Origin: Ancylostoma caninum
Taxonomy: Eukaryota; Nematoda; Chromadorea; Rhabditida; Ancylostomatidae
Length of the DNA: 64,000 bases
Direction of reading: 5' to 3'
Assembly: GCA_037903475.1 (NCBI GenBank)
Contig: JBAJFG010000047.1
Span: forward strand, 1,464,001-1,528,000
The notes under the pieces are model-generated. The model made no database searches and had not been told where the DNA came from. It saw nothing but the letters and a program-made list of their open reading frames with translations. Positions 13,001-37,437 of the stretch are shown piece by piece. Position 1 is the first letter of the stretch, and the number at the start of each line of letters is the position of its first letter. A program made the position numbers and the translations under genes.

Positions 13001-15850
13001 TACTACGGATTCAGGGTATTACTTCCACTAGGCTGAAGACTCCTCTACGGAGATTTCATGGAGGTATTGGGACCGTTTCAATTCACCAAGCATCATTTTT
13101 ATTTCCTATAATAATTTAGATCCTATAATAGTTTTGATGCATAGGGAGTTGAGGTGAATCAGTTGCACTTCCTCTAAAGGGATAAATTTGAGAGAGTTGA
13201 CTGTTTCTAAAGAAAGCCAAAAGTATGCCTCTGAATGTCCCCAGCCTCAGTTTCTGGCCTTAATTTGTCGATACTCAACATATTTCTGCTAACATTATGG
13301 TTGTTACAGAAAATTTAGCCCTTGTTTAACACATTTGCGACCTTACGCTTTTGGCATGGTATGTCAAGTGGGACTCACGCATTTGAACGCGAGTGTTTCC
13401 AAATGACCGTCGTACATTCACCTGATACTGGTTGACGTTTGTTTTTCATCTGTAGCGTTGTTTCTGTTGTACGTCTCAACCACTTATTAAAAATGTTTGA
13501 GGGAAGATCTGCTCTGCCCTGTGCGTGGGTAGAACTCTTGAATATTCGTTAGTATACCACTACATAGGAATTTGCTTACTATGACTGCTTCACGAAAATA
13601 TACTTCCGAAAAGAGCGTGCACACCCGGTTGAGCACGCCGTCCCACGCGTCGCACCATGCGTGTCGACCGGTTGAGCGCATTGTCGCGGACCATGTATTA
13701 AGCTAAGCCACCTGTTCTCAATTCCAGGTGCAGAAGCTTCGTTGCGTCCTGCTTGTGGGCTCAACTAAAGGCAGCACCCATGGAAATATACGCTACCCAG
13801 ACTTCCACTTTTCTAGTAACTTTGGCACAACCGGGATAGTTCTCGTACGAAACGAGCATTGGAAACACTCTGCGTTCAGCTCTTTAACAAGTATTCCTAC
13901 GTGATGGCGATAATTTCGGACGAGTTACCGCGCGTGTCGTGTGTTTCTTTTGTTGTCCCAAACGCATTGGAATCAGCTGTTTTGTGGCATTCGTCGGCGA
14001 AAATTACTGCACTTTTTCCACTATGAGTCGTTTTAGTTCTTTTTCTGTAATGTTCGTCGTTTTTGTACCCCGAGACCCTTTCCCACTAGCATTTTAGAGC
14101 GTCTTTCCCTGTTTGACTATTGTTTCATCAATGTAGTTTTTGTCAGTATTTCATTTTTCAGTCACTTTTCCTTCATTAGGTAACTTCATGGTGTTTTGGT
14201 TTTCATGTAATACACTTATTGATTCACATACATTTTCCAATTATTATTTCTTCTGAAAAAGTGTGGAAAGACTGCTGTTCAGAAAAAAAATAACTGACTG
14301 TGCGAAGATCCAGCAGGTGAAAAAGGCGACTTAATCTCTTGATATCGGTCCTCATCCATAGCTCGTGCAACTCGACCACACCCGTTGCACGTTATCGAAT
14401 CATACGCTTTTAAAAAGTGTGTTTTGCTGCTGTTGGAACGTGTTAGCTTCATGAAAGCTTCAACAATACCAGAAAACGCTGAGATATGTGAGATGAAAAT
14501 TTCCGTATTTCCGTGGGTGCTGCCTCTAAGTGGCGCGGAATGCTGGCACCTCATTCACTGTGCTAAACATGCTTATTGATTTTCCTGGCGGATACTGGAC
14601 TCAGAAGCAAAGCCGGATCTGCCTCATTCGGGCTATTAACACATCCCGAACCTTCTCGATGTGCTGATTCCGGCAATGCACGTAGTTGCATGAGCGTTGA
14701 ACGCACGCATTTAGTACAAATTGATGTAATCTTTAATTTGCGACAAGTGAACCTATACAATAGTTTTAGTGTCGAGTAAAGTTGAAAGCTGAATGTCATT
14801 TCTCAGAATTCACCACATTCTTTTCTTTCTTTTTTTTTTTTTTGTTTCTTGTGCACTCATAGGTGATAGGAGCACTTTACTTAAGATCACTTTCTTGCTA
14901 GTACTTAGACCAAACTCTATGTTGTTAGTTTATTCAAATATCTTCAGCAACCAAAGCCGACAACTAACTTGAATATGGCAAATAACGAACGAATAGACAT
15001 CTTTGAGACGATAATCTGCGGACTTTCTGAGGTACGGAACGAGAGGCAAAGCGGACGTCGTAGTCGAGCCTCCACACTATACATATAAAGCTCACTCGGC
15101 AAACATCTTACAGTTGGCGAACGATATGGGCACAGCGATGAGCGTCGAAATGTTACAGCATGGCTAATGATACCGTATGGTACAGTTAAGAACAGTTATG
15201 GCTCAATACAAAACCAAAAGGGACCTTGTTAGCGGGTTGTGGAAAGCGTTTGAACACATTTGACGAGTTTTCACACGCTAGCGATGACTACGAGTTCGTG
15301 AACTTGTACATCTCATGGCGCTAAGCGAAATGTTGCGGCTGTAGGAAAAATAGATATTGATCGATGGAGAGACAGAGCGTACAGCAGCACATCCATAGAT
15401 AGTGACTTTGAATTAATCGCAAATTCTTTGTAATATCAAGGTGGAAATATTGAAATACGCGTTCATACCTCGCAACCAATGGCGACAGTTAGCGACAACA
15501 AGCGACAGCACGTTAGAGTCCTGCCGCAAGATGAGCAAGCGATACCTACGAGCGAAAGCTTCTCGAGATCAAGCTTACCAGAGCAAGGTTAAGCCACAAG
15601 CAGAACTGCGAGGTATGAACAACTGCCCATCTACGAACTTACAATCTCCTGCCGCGAAAAATCGCCAGCACCTTATGCTCGCTAAGTAAAGTATATACGC
15701 CTCAGCATAGAAGCGCCTACGTGCGAAAACTCGTCCTAGACGCTAATAATATGTGCAAAACATGTGCAAAAAGTAGTAAAAATCCCGAACACATCAAAGC
15801 CACCAGTTAGTCAATAAATACCTATGTACATATAACGACAATAATAAAGG
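13001..15850. other. Gene-free stretch downstream of viln-1
   Basis: It contains the family C fragment at 13618-13700 and must include the viln-1 3' UTR next to 15851. I saw no clear minus-strand AATAAA within about 110 bp of the stop and no other gene. Confidence 0.45.
13618..13700. repeat. GC-rich dispersed repeat family C, partial copy
   Basis: ACACCCGGTTGAGCACGCCG then CGACCGGTTGAGCGC resembles the left block of the 16640 copy. Only a fragment is recognisable. Confidence 0.4.
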
Positions 15851-27334
<11,484 letters not shown>

Positions 27335-27335
27335 G

Positions 27336-27353
27336 TCATCGGCGGCTCAGCAT
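27336..27353 (-). promoter_or_regulatory. Possible 5-codon upstream ORF before the viln-1 start
   Basis: On the minus strand an ATG at 27351-27353 opens a frame of five codons (MLSRR) that stops at 27336-27338, one base before the proposed viln-1 ATG. A CTGCAG acceptor-like site at 27364-27369 could mark the start of this leader exon. If transcribed, this uORF could damp translation or require reinitiation. It may equally be chance or lie outside the transcript. Confidence 0.3.
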
Positions 27354-27981
27354 CGCAGCGACTCTGCAGGCACATACGTCAGGCGCTACATCACGCATTA
27401 TAGAGATACAAACGCTTTCAACGCGAAAACGAACAAAGGAACCAAGGGCTCGTCAGCGAAAAAGATGATGAGGCATGCACACGGAGGTACGAGTGTATTC
27501 GACATAAGAATGTAATGAACAGTCGTTATATTCCATGGAGACGAATAGTTAACTTCAGAGTGCGAAGGAAGACTAGCGCCTTCCACTATTAGGTATACTG
27601 AACAGAAGATTGAAGGAGTCAAAAAGACTACTCTACCAAAAATCTTATAGAATTCCCATTTACAAGTTAGTTGAATGAAAATTTTTTTCCAGTAATCAGG
27701 GACCATGTGGATATTTTATACTTGTCAATTGTATCAAAATTGGAAAAAAGGATTGAAAAATATATGTGGCGAGGAAGTTTGGCGAGAACCAACCTATGTA
27801 TTGTGTTATTCTTGCATGTATTATTTTATACACATGGTTAGCAGAAGGGTGGTGATTCGAATTTCATTATAATCGCGTGTGTCTACAAGGAAATCATCTA
27901 TACTACAGAGGTTTGTCATAACACTCTATCAAGGTAAGCCATAATGAGTCCACACTTTTCTTAATTTCCATTTCTCCGGAC

Positions 27982-28137
27982 AAGTTCCGGTACAGTTTCA
28001 CCCCTTATGGCTTTAGGGGACGGCGATTGAGCTACAACAGCACAGCAACAGCAGTCGCCAAGTTCCGGTACAGTTTCACCCCTTATGGCTTTAGGGGACG
28101 GCGATTGAGCTACAACAGCACAGCAACAGCAGTCGCC
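27982..28137 (+). repeat. Exact 78-bp tandem duplication
   Basis: A 78-bp unit starting AAGTTCCGGTACAGTTTCAC is present twice head to tail (27982-28059 and 28060-28137) with no difference that I can see. The unit length is a multiple of three, so one minus-strand frame stays open through it, but no gene is evident. Confidence 0.92.
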
Positions 28138-28822
28138 ATTCCTGTCTTTCATGCGGGACTGTAGGGTTCTCTATTTTTCCAATATTCAGGTATTCGATGT
28201 GCTCAAATTCGGAAAAATGCTCTTCATGCACTTTATCAGTCCTCAAATGTAGTAAATACATCGTCGTTTACAATGATGTAGGCAGATCTAATGAATGAAC
28301 AGTGAGCTTTTCAACGGCTACTTGTGTAGAATGAATTTTGAAGTTGTAATTATAACATTTTTTCTCAAAAATGAATAAAACACTAAGATAACAAATCAAG
28401 AAGATTAATACATACATAGTTGAACACCATACTGTCCCAACCACAAGTTTCGCTGGAAGGAAATTTCTCGAAATCGTCCCAATATCGTGGACAAAACAGC
28501 CGTTGTTCAAAAATTCGCAGCGATAATACCTAGCATCGTCGCAAAACGCAGCTGGCAAAAAAAATATTTTGTGGCAATATTCACTGTTCGTACAGAGTAT
28601 GACATTTGTGTGGATGTTTCTTCGTAATGTTACATACAGGAAAACATCTTCTACCGTTCGTACCGGCACCACTGCTATCTCCCAATTACTCTACCTTTTT
28701 GCACCGATTATGGCGTCCGTCCCCATTTATCCCATCGTTAACAGTATCATTGTTATCAATCTCGCGCTGGCCCGCTACTTACCCACGTTGACATGTCGAA
28801 TTTCAACAATGGGATAAAACAG

Positions 28823-28942
28823 GGCCTAGATGCATCATTGAGATTACCCAGGGTAAATGTGTTGGCTCTCGCGACAACGACGACTGGATTTGTGTGATAT
28901 TAACACGTTTACTTTGGGTAATCTCAGTGGTGCATGCGGGCT
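28823..28942. mobile_element. Palindromic MITE family A, copy 1
   Basis: The copy begins GCCTAGATGCATCATTGAGA, followed by TTACCCAGGGTAAA, and ends with the inverted equivalent (TTTGGGTAATCTCAGTGGTG then CATGCGGG). It is about 120 bp with no coding capacity. Eight related copies are present between 28.8 and 52.7 kb. Confidence 0.85.
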
Positions 28943-29199
28943 CAAGATCACATTTACGAAAGTTCAAAGCAGACCACGATAGCGGTATCAAGGGGAAATT
29001 CTGGGTATGCCTCATTCATCCTACTAACGTACTAGGTGTCGGTGTCGGTGTATGGTATTCAGAAGAAACAAGGTAAATTTTCTCTGATAGCAACGATGAG
29101 TTACCCAGAAAATTGAGAAATTACGTTGATCTCTACAGTCCTCTACAAGCAATCTCACAAGTCTAACGCAAAGCACCACACAAGGCTCGATTTCCACCG

Positions 29200-29425
29200 C
29201 ATGGTCGAGGATCCCACGGATCGAGGAGCCATGGGTGAAGGTGAATCCGCGGCTCGAGCCCCACTTCGAAGGAGAGGTCGGTGAGATCAGTGAGCAATCG
29301 AGTTGAATTTGATCAGGCGCCGAACAAAGCGCGACAGACGGCCGCGGGCTGCCGGCATGAGAAAGCGAGCGCGGGCTATTACGCGGACGCGTAGAGGAAA
29401 CATTACGAACATAAACATCGAGCCG
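29200..29425. other. GC-rich patch upstream of viln-1
   Basis: About 225 bp rich in CG (CGCGGGCTGCCGGCATGAGA, GCGGACGCGTAGAGG). It lies about 1.9 kb upstream of the viln-1 start and carries a 136-codon minus-strand frame (29024-29434) in the same orientation as viln-1. It could hold a distal viln-1 promoter or 5' exon. No domain supports coding. Confidence 0.3.
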
Positions 29426-30814
29426 CGTTCCCATAGCGAAACACGGAGCAGTAATGCAGTAAGCAAATGTTGCTTGTGAGTAAACAACTCAGCACCGAGA
29501 GAAACTTCCTAAAATGGTGCTACTGAATATGAGAAGGACACGGTTCTGACGTTCAGAAACGTGTAATAGTTTTAACAGTTCTGATAAAGTGATAAGACGG
29601 CAGCCTGTGGATGCAAAAACCTGAATGACGTGGGCATCGACCTCGTTAGAGGCGATGGTTTTATATAAACTTACCCTGCTTCTAAAAATAGGCCTTCCGG
29701 TTGAGATAACTTGCGAGAAATACAGAAAAATGGAGAGAAAAAACTCTGAGTAAGCAATTAATGAACCATAAAATAATAAGCTTTCCAAAGAAAAAACGAG
29801 AAATATCAGTCCATCTTCATTTTTACGTTACTGGCAATCGCCACAATTGCCGCAATCAACGAATATGACAAAGTAAGATTTTCAAGAAATGCAGGCGAAA
29901 CGGGCGAGCGATCAATATACATTATTTCCAACATCGTTATCGCTCACACTGCACGTTCATTTTTATTCACTTTGAAATGACAAAGTCTGGAGATACACTG
30001 AGTAAGAAGTATGCAAATTCATTTATTGCATGACAGTGAGGGATGCAACGTTTAATACCATTAAAATCTTCTTGAGGATCTATGTATATATACTTACAGT
30101 CGCAGCAATTAGATCGCTGCGATTGCCACTGCAAAAGTGACCCAATCGCATCTATCTTTCTATGTATCAATTGTCAATGCGATGGAAAAGTATAGCCATG
30201 CGACAGGCGAAAGGGTGTGAGGTGAAAAAGTGTGGTCCCCATCTAAGCAAGGATCCTGGAGGCCGGAGTTTTGCACTAGAAAAGCTCGAAAAATAAAGGG
30301 TAAAAACAAACAATTGAAAGTGAGTGCTAGAATAATCGTATCGAAAGTGAAAGATCAGAAATATGTTAGTAAAACATTAGCGTTGTCATTACTTTACTTC
30401 CCTATTTATTTGGCTAGTTATTGACCTCCCTATCTATTCAACTGCTTAATTATTTATCCATTTACTTATTTAGTTATTTAACTATTCAAATGCACCCGAA
30501 AATGCAACAAAACAAAAATTCAAAAAACCCTCAATGAGATCTATTCAAAAGCGGTAGCACGAATAACGTACGTACTATAATGACTGTATGTGACGAATTT
30601 GTGAAAACTACCAAACACAATCCCCCCACCCCGTACCCCCACTCCTCTGCTCCCCCCAACCAAACCGCCGCGTCTGGCAATTTCAATCACCCACGAGATG
30701 ATGTGAGCAAAAATGATTGAAGAACCAGAATGGAATCCAATTTCAAATTGCCCGAAAATCTCCTGCAATAGTATGAATGCGTAAGAAACAGTTAGCACTA
30801 AAAGTAGCTATTTC

Positions 30815-31078
30815 CAGTGGCGGACGCAGAAAGTGGGCGGGAGGGGGGGCGTGGGAAGAAAAGTGGGGTCTCCGCCGTTTTGGGGACTCAGACGGAAAAT
30901 AAAATTAATAATAATATTAATTATAATAATAAACAATAAATAAAAATATATTAAAAATAATAATAAAAATAAACAATTAAAAATAAACTAACACAAGATT
31001 TTTATTTGTATTGTAAAGTAATTTCGAAAATTTGGCGACCCATTCTCGGGCGCGCCCCCCCCCCTGCGTCCGCCACTG
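30815..31078. mobile_element. hAT-like MITE with 8-bp target duplication
   Basis: Termini CAGTGGCGGACGCAG (left) and CTGCGTCCGCCACTG (right) are perfectly inverted. The octamer GCTATTTC flanks both sides (30807-30814 and 31079-31086), the target-duplication length of hAT superfamily transposons. The 264-bp interior is G-rich at one end and AT-rich (AATAATAATAAT type) in the middle, with no transposase. Confidence 0.92.
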
Positions 31079-31086
31079 GCTATTTC

Positions 31087-33728
31087 CACAATAAGAAAAC
31101 CTCTAGGCGAACGTAGCAAAACCGTGAGACAAACGAGGCGCTACGAGATGAGAGGAAATTCCGAAAATATGCCGCATGAATAGGGACAAAATGAGGCGCA
31201 CTACGAACAAAAACGAGTATTACCACTAGCGCTGGCTTAATACCGCTAATAGCCCATTGAAATACAATTTCTCATTCACACGCTAATAGACTTTCAACAA
31301 GAAGTTACTGCGAAAAAGAGGACACGCAACCTAGTTACTTGTGAACACATCGGCCTTCACGGATGATTTCAGTTCTCCAGGAAAAAACGCTAATAGCCGA
31401 GCGATAAAATTACTGTCAGAACTAGTCATAGCTCAATAAACTACCGCACTTTTATACTGCCAGTTAGGATGATGTGGGAATTTCTATGGAAATGGGAAAG
31501 GAGCAGAAAATTAGCTAGTTTGGATAGGCAGCATGGCAGCGGCCATGACGAGAATAGCGAAGAATGCTCAAGAGCTTGCGGCATGCAGTTTCTCAAGGTG
31601 AAGGGGATGTTCAGCTGATGAAGCACGTGCTGGAGAAATTCCTCTGACGGCATATCTCGCGTACTTATGAACTGGTCTATCACTCAACATGGACCAAAAA
31701 ACGGAGATGAGAGGAGGAGAAAACCCCGGGACACATCGATCACCGGTACAAAGTTACTGGTAACTCATGGAAGAAGAAAAAAGCGCTCAATGGACGACTC
31801 GGCGCACACGGCAAGCGCTAAGTGATCGCATTAGCAATAAACTGGTCCACCGGCGCTGTTTCCCATCGCATCGTGGAAGGTCAACAATCACATTCCTCCC
31901 ACCTGGTGGCCAAGTTCATGATCGGGTGAATAGGCATGGCAAATGGGTGGGTGAGCCAGCCTTTCGGGGTATGGGCTAGGCATGGGAGTGCCTCAGCGAG
32001 GACAAGGAGGGATTTATACCTCGTTTCATAATTGTAAAAGGCATCTGCCCAAACAGAGCCAGAAAAGACTATTGGAGCCGCATCATCAAGCCATATACGA
32101 AGTAAAAACGAAAGCCTATTGACATTTTCTCGATGCAGCACGCCATAATGCAGCCTCGAACGACAGAAATGGAATATTTAGAGAGAACAACGCACGAACG
32201 ATGATGTCAGAGCGAATTTCGCTAGCCGAGAAAGCGTTGCGAAAAGAACAAAAAGCCGCCAAAAGATTCCTATACTGGCGTGGTTGAATTAAAAGCAGAT
32301 AAATCATTGAGGAAGTCCTCAAAGGCAAAGATCTGTAGGAAGCTCAAGAGATTTATCAACACTCAGAACATCTGGGACTTCTCGGCTTCAAAAATCTAAC
32401 ATTATTTACTGTTTTTAAGATGAGTGAATTGATAAACAATATGACATCTACGATGATCCCAAAGGGATTTCCTGGATATCCTATTCATCCAATTTTTCAG
32501 TGAATAAAAAAGGTTATGGGGCGTAACACCTGAGGTGGGCGGTGCGACCGAGCCCTGTGATTGGCCAGTTGGACGAATCGATCAATCGCAGAGCTGGTAA
32601 ACACCGCCCTTTTCAGGTATAACGCTCCACACCCAATAAAAAAGTGCTCTCAATGGTCTGGACTTGAATACATAGTACTCGAATGCTCTACCAAAAGCTA
32701 GCATAGAACGCAGAATTGGGACCACATGTATAGCTGGAAAGATAGGTAATTTTAGCTCACGGGTATGACTACCCATCGATAACAGTTGGATATAGACAAC
32801 GTCACGTAGTAGTAAATAGGTTAATGTGATCCAGCTAAAGGCTATATTGATTAAATTAAAACGTTTACGATGGGTAGTCTCAATGAACTACTCAGCTCCT
32901 GCCGAAAGCTCAAAGAGATCCACACAAGGAATTGTGGCACACCTAAAGTAAAGATTGCCAATCCCTGTATCCTGATGGATCGTATGAAGATTACTCTTCA
33001 ACCAAACTGTACAGGAATAAAGGACCACAGAGCCACTAGGGGCTACAGGAGAAGTCCGGCTTGAATTCAGAGGGCGAATGCACAATACAGCGTGCCCTGG
33101 TCCTACCAGAAAACGCCGCCTTTCCTACGCTCCGCCCACAATTAATGGAAGAACAGCTGAGACCACACACGACATGAGAATCCACCAACACCAGCCGCGA
33201 ATCTACACGGCCAGCAAGCACCAGACGAGCACGAGACTACGGAAGTGAGAGGTGTAATGGATGCATGGCCTTAATAGAGGATTTCGTAACATTTGTCACC
33301 AGGGGCGCTTAATGGTTGATGTAGAAATGTTGCTTATTGAACAATGGTTTGAATCAATTCCTAACTCGAGAACATGCATGAAAATGGAAAATCCCCCGCG
33401 GAAATGTGTTCAAGGATGTTCAAAACTGGCTGCATCAATGCTCATTGGTGACAAATGTCAGTATACGTTGATACAGAGGGCTAGCGGGCAGAGTAAAACG
33501 TGATGGTGCTGGGTAGACCATCTCATTCGACCCCCACTGCCTCCTGCATGGCATTTTCTATCCCTCCCCGGCATCCCATTACCGCCTTTGCGAATTTAAA
33601 TAAATAATGAAAATAAAACAAAAACACAAAGTTTTCCACGATGTTATGTTATACTTTTCACAAATGGATCTCCATCAGCCGTAACTTTACCCCTCCACTC
33701 TTTCGATAAACCCTTGCCACACTTCTGG
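31087..33728. other. Gene-free stretch
   Basis: No recognisable gene. Short frames on both strands lack known motifs. The block CAACGTCACGTAGT at about 32796 matches an inverted-repeat arm at 38077-38144. Confidence 0.4.
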
Positions 33729-33845
33729 ACCTGGATAGATCGTTGCGGTTACCCAGGGTAAGCATGTTGACGCTCGTGCTAACACAGGGTAAGTTTTTGT
33801 GGCGTTAGCACGTTTACCTTGGGTAATCTCAATCATAAATGTGGC
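33729..33845. mobile_element. Palindromic MITE family A, copy 2 (degraded left end)
   Basis: GGTTACCCAGGGTAAGCATG on the left pairs with GTTTACCTTGGGTAATCTCA on the right. It is immediately followed by a second, more decayed copy. Confidence 0.7.
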
Positions 33846-33945
33846 TCAATGCACCCAGGATAAACATGTGAACGCCCATATTAATGGTGGGCAGATTTAG
33901 GGGCGTTGACGCACTTACCTGAGGAAAACCCTATAATGTATGCCG
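33846..33945. mobile_element. Palindromic MITE family A, copy 3 (degraded)
   Basis: The inner landmarks CACCCAGGATAAACATGTGA and GGGGCGTTGACGCACTTACC are kept. The outer ATGCAT ends are decayed. It lies tandem to copy 2. Confidence 0.55.
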
Positions 33946-36124
33946 ACCCCATTAACATTTTAGCCCTCCGTGGCAGCTTTTGACTCTAGTAAGCAAAGCC
34001 AGTCAAAGTTAAAATGAGTCCAGGCGAGCATTTTGGTGTTAACATGACTAAATAGGAGACTTTCCCATTTGAAAAACTCTCACCCAAAAGCCCCACAACC
34101 TGAATACTTTCCCCAGCGAGCTGGAAGCACCACGCATAAAAGATAATCGAAGAAAAACGAAATTTCCTGCACAGCAGATGGCAGGCAGAGCGACAACGCA
34201 AAAGTTCTTGCCGATGAATATCTAGTCATGTTTCCTGCCTCAAATCTTCTTATGAACCAGCCAAGCGTTGGAATTCGGATTCCCGTGATCATCCGGATTT
34301 ATGTTGAGTTTGTTGCGTGTTCATAAAACAGGATTCAGGATTCCCATGAATTTGACGGAGGGATTAGTAATTTTTGATGCAACAGGTATGTACGTAATGT
34401 GGTCTCAATTCGTGAAGTGAATTTTGTAGGGCCCGACACCTTACGTCGAGATTGATGACAGTCACCTGTTATTGAAGATAAAAAAGTAAAAAGTGACGGA
34501 AGAATTGGTTCAACAAATAAACAGATCAATCAAACCAAAGAAATTGAAGGAGTCTTTCCTTGCTCTGAAGAGACCTAAGGTTTCACCTGAAAGGGAAACA
34601 AATTCTTGCCTAACGCCATTGCACAAAACGACGTGGGTAATCTCAGCGGGGAGAGAATCACATGAAAAGCTCGAGAAATTATTGGGTTCTTCTATACAAG
34701 CCATGGAATTTGCCGAGACTTCATGGCTTGGGCCATCAAAAAAAGAAGAAGTCAGAAAAGGTTAGAAAAACCACCCAAAGAAGCTCAGCAACAGAATTCA
34801 TGAACCTCCTCGCAAAGGCTCTAAGCTTCGTTCATCCACTTGGACGAGTTTTTTTTTGAAGAAAATGTGGGACACCTCGCTATATTCACCTTTACTTACC
34901 AAGACGAGTCGTCCGGACAAAGTACACGCGTTTTTGCTCACAGAACTGGTCCAGTTTGAAAGGGCAGGTAAACCATAACGTACCCGGAAACGTTCACTCA
35001 TCCCGGCACAAGATCGTTGTAATCTTTTAAAAGGTAATTTGAAAACAACATTGGTGAGCAGAAGTTTGAATATCCCATTGTTCAATTGACCAATGTAGTC
35101 CCACCGAAATCCTGGCGCATGATAGGGACAAATAAGGTATTCCTAGGGTTCGGTTGGTTCAGCCAAAAGACAGCAACAGTGGGACACAGAAACGTTCTCA
35201 AAAAGGTTGCCCGCCTTTCTAACGTGGACGAGTCCTTCAGGCAAAAATGGGTACTGCCTGTCAGGACGCCTTGTGCCAGTTAGGTTTGAGAATTAATGGT
35301 GGAGACAACAAGATACATCGTGTTTTGCTAGAGAAACTAGCCCATTCTGGGGTAAGTGGAAGAGTAGAACGTTCCTGAGGAAGTGCATAAACCTCGGCAC
35401 AGTGAACCATGCCTACCTCTTCGCAGATTTTACAGGGCTCCTCCGTAGCTCTTTTATAAAAGTTGATGAGTGGTAAATAAATGAACAAGCAAGTAAATAT
35501 GCGACATGTGTGAAGCAGAGTCACAGCAATTCTTGAAAGAGCCTCCAAAGTCCAGGAAAAATACCAACAACTGAGATAATGCAGAGCTCTGCATACGCTC
35601 CATCCAAGCTCTGTAACAGAGCGTATTTTGATCGTATCTCATAAATCGGGGCACATGCGAAATACGTGGAACACGTAGAACGCCGCGAAAACAACAACAA
35701 TCAGGGCGCAGCACTAGGTGGTCAGTGTCGGTTGGGGAGTACTAAGTCCAGTCGGATTCCGAAATGGGCTACTAAGTAAATACACACTAGGGTTCTTTCA
35801 GGAAAAGCAGATAGCACTAAAAAGTGACTTAAATAAGCGTTAGTGAGACGACGAATGATGTTTCAGCAAGAAATGCGTACCATTTAGCGAAGACAGCCTA
35901 AAATTCAAGCTAAAATCTTCGAAAAACCGATCTCAGTACGGAACTGCTTGATCCCGCTAGAACTCGTTGAAACTTGTTATAGGACCTGTAAGATACAGGA
36001 AATTGTCATCGGAGCGTGGTTTTTTTCTCTCAAATCTGGAACTTTCCCAGGAAAGTTCTCTCGTTTGAGGAAGTGTTCCGATACGCTGTCAACCCCAAGA
36101 AAAGTACCTAGGTGGTATCAACTC
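33946..36124. other. Gene-free stretch
   Basis: Contains a dispersed block at 34890-34970 (GAGTCGTCCGGACAAAGTAC) shared with 38010-38075, and an isolated GTGGGTAATCTCAGCGG at about 34634 that looks like one arm of MITE family A. No gene was recognised. Confidence 0.4.
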
Positions 36125-36289
36125 TCCCCCAAAGTGGCATCTTTCGTTTTTGAGAAACCGTCTTCGTTTTTGAAAAAAACCGTCATTAATGGTCAAAAAA
36201 TGGTCAAAAGCCACTTTTTGACCATTAATGACGGTTTATTCCAAAAACGAAGACGGTTTCTCAAAAACGAAGTGTGCCACTTTGGGGGG
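36125..36289. repeat. Near-perfect 165-bp palindrome
   Basis: The left arm TCCCCCAAAGTGGCATCTTT / CGTTTTTGAGAAACCGTCTT / CCGTCATTAATGGTCAAAAA is mirrored on the right almost base for base, with a centre near 36207. Inner direct repeats (TCGTTTTTGA twice per arm, TGGTCAAAA twice) add further structure. It is probably a small foldback transposon. The long open frame across it (35948-36415) is not taken as a gene. Confidence 0.88.
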
Positions 36290-37437
36290 ATACTTGTTGG
36301 TGTAGTACGCATCCACAGTCAAAACTCCAACATGATACGTCTCCTACAGGTTGAGCAACACCTCATTATCATTGGAGCGCACCAGAGTGCAGGTAGGGAT
36401 GTAGCAATTGGTTGAACGACAGCGATCTTCAGCCACGATTTTGATGATCCTTCAGACGTGCATCTCTGAAATCTGCTTGTGTCTAACATCAGTAGACGAT
36501 TAGCGGTCGGCTACGCCCCGGACATTGGTGCTAAGCCCCCTAAATCTGCAGGACGCTACTAAGTCCTGGTGGTCAATGACCACCTGGTGCTGCGCCCTGA
36601 CAACAATCCACCGCCGGAGTGAGAACGAGGAGAAGAAGGCCGGCCAGCCTGGGAGTGAAACACTCGACCCGGTCGTATTTGTGCAAAGAGTGAACGGTGG
36701 GGTCTGCGTGAAAAAAAACCGAAGAGAAAAGGCGCCGTGGTTTGTTGACGCTCGCGTCAAGCGCCACATTCAACATCGGCGGCGGTCAACTTTTACGGCG
36801 CTGGCATAAACATCCCCTATATGGTACGAGAAACAAGGTAAACATTGGCGCTGCGTTTGTAGGGACATGGGTTTATCGCTGGCGATGAGGCCAGGTGCAA
36901 CAGAGACCCTTGGTGAGAGCACAGAACACGAGGACGGGTCATTTGCCATAGAAATAGCGCGGAAAAAGCTACAGTGCCCATATGCAGTGAGAGGGATACC
37001 TCATTATGGGCGAGGGACGTATCCTCCACACTCAAACTGGAAAATCCAGCACACCTTCGCTGTAGAGAGTGCTGGAAGCAAAAGTTCGAGTGGAGGACAA
37101 AAATTGGGCGTACATGACCAAAAAAAGGGAGACCGATGTGGACATAGTGTGTCTCACACCGCAGCAATAGATACATCCGCCCGAAATGGAACTGTCCGAA
37201 GAAACGCCATGGCTGAATTAGTCTGTAAAGTGCCGGTTCAGCGCCTTATTTAGCGAGAAACGGTCGGAGCAGGGTGCGGCCGAGAGATGTCCACGAATCT
37301 CAGTAGCCGAATGAACTCTGGGGAATGTAATCAGATCCTCGGAGATTACGAAAAACCCGTGACGACGTGGCTCAATTGAAACAGTGCTGTTTTACTGTAA
37401 CACGACACAGTGACCAAATTTCCACGGATCGTTGGCT

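Noticed and set aside
28268..28672. 134-codon minus-strand frame with a hydrophobic segment and several cysteines
   Set aside because: It is suggestive of a membrane protein fragment, but there is no family match, no clear exon borders and no upstream or downstream exons.
29024..29434. 136-codon minus-strand frame upstream of viln-1 as a 5' exon
   Set aside because: No donor with good consensus in the right phase and no supervillin-like motif. Its openness may reflect the GC-rich patch.
35948..36415. 155-codon plus-strand open frame
   Set aside because: It runs straight through the 165-bp palindrome at 36125-36289, which makes both strands open. No domain was recognised.
36500..37250. LINE/RTE-type retrotransposon remnant
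   Set aside because: Codon-like GC-richer sequence is present, but no endonuclease or reverse-transcriptase motif could be read in any frame.
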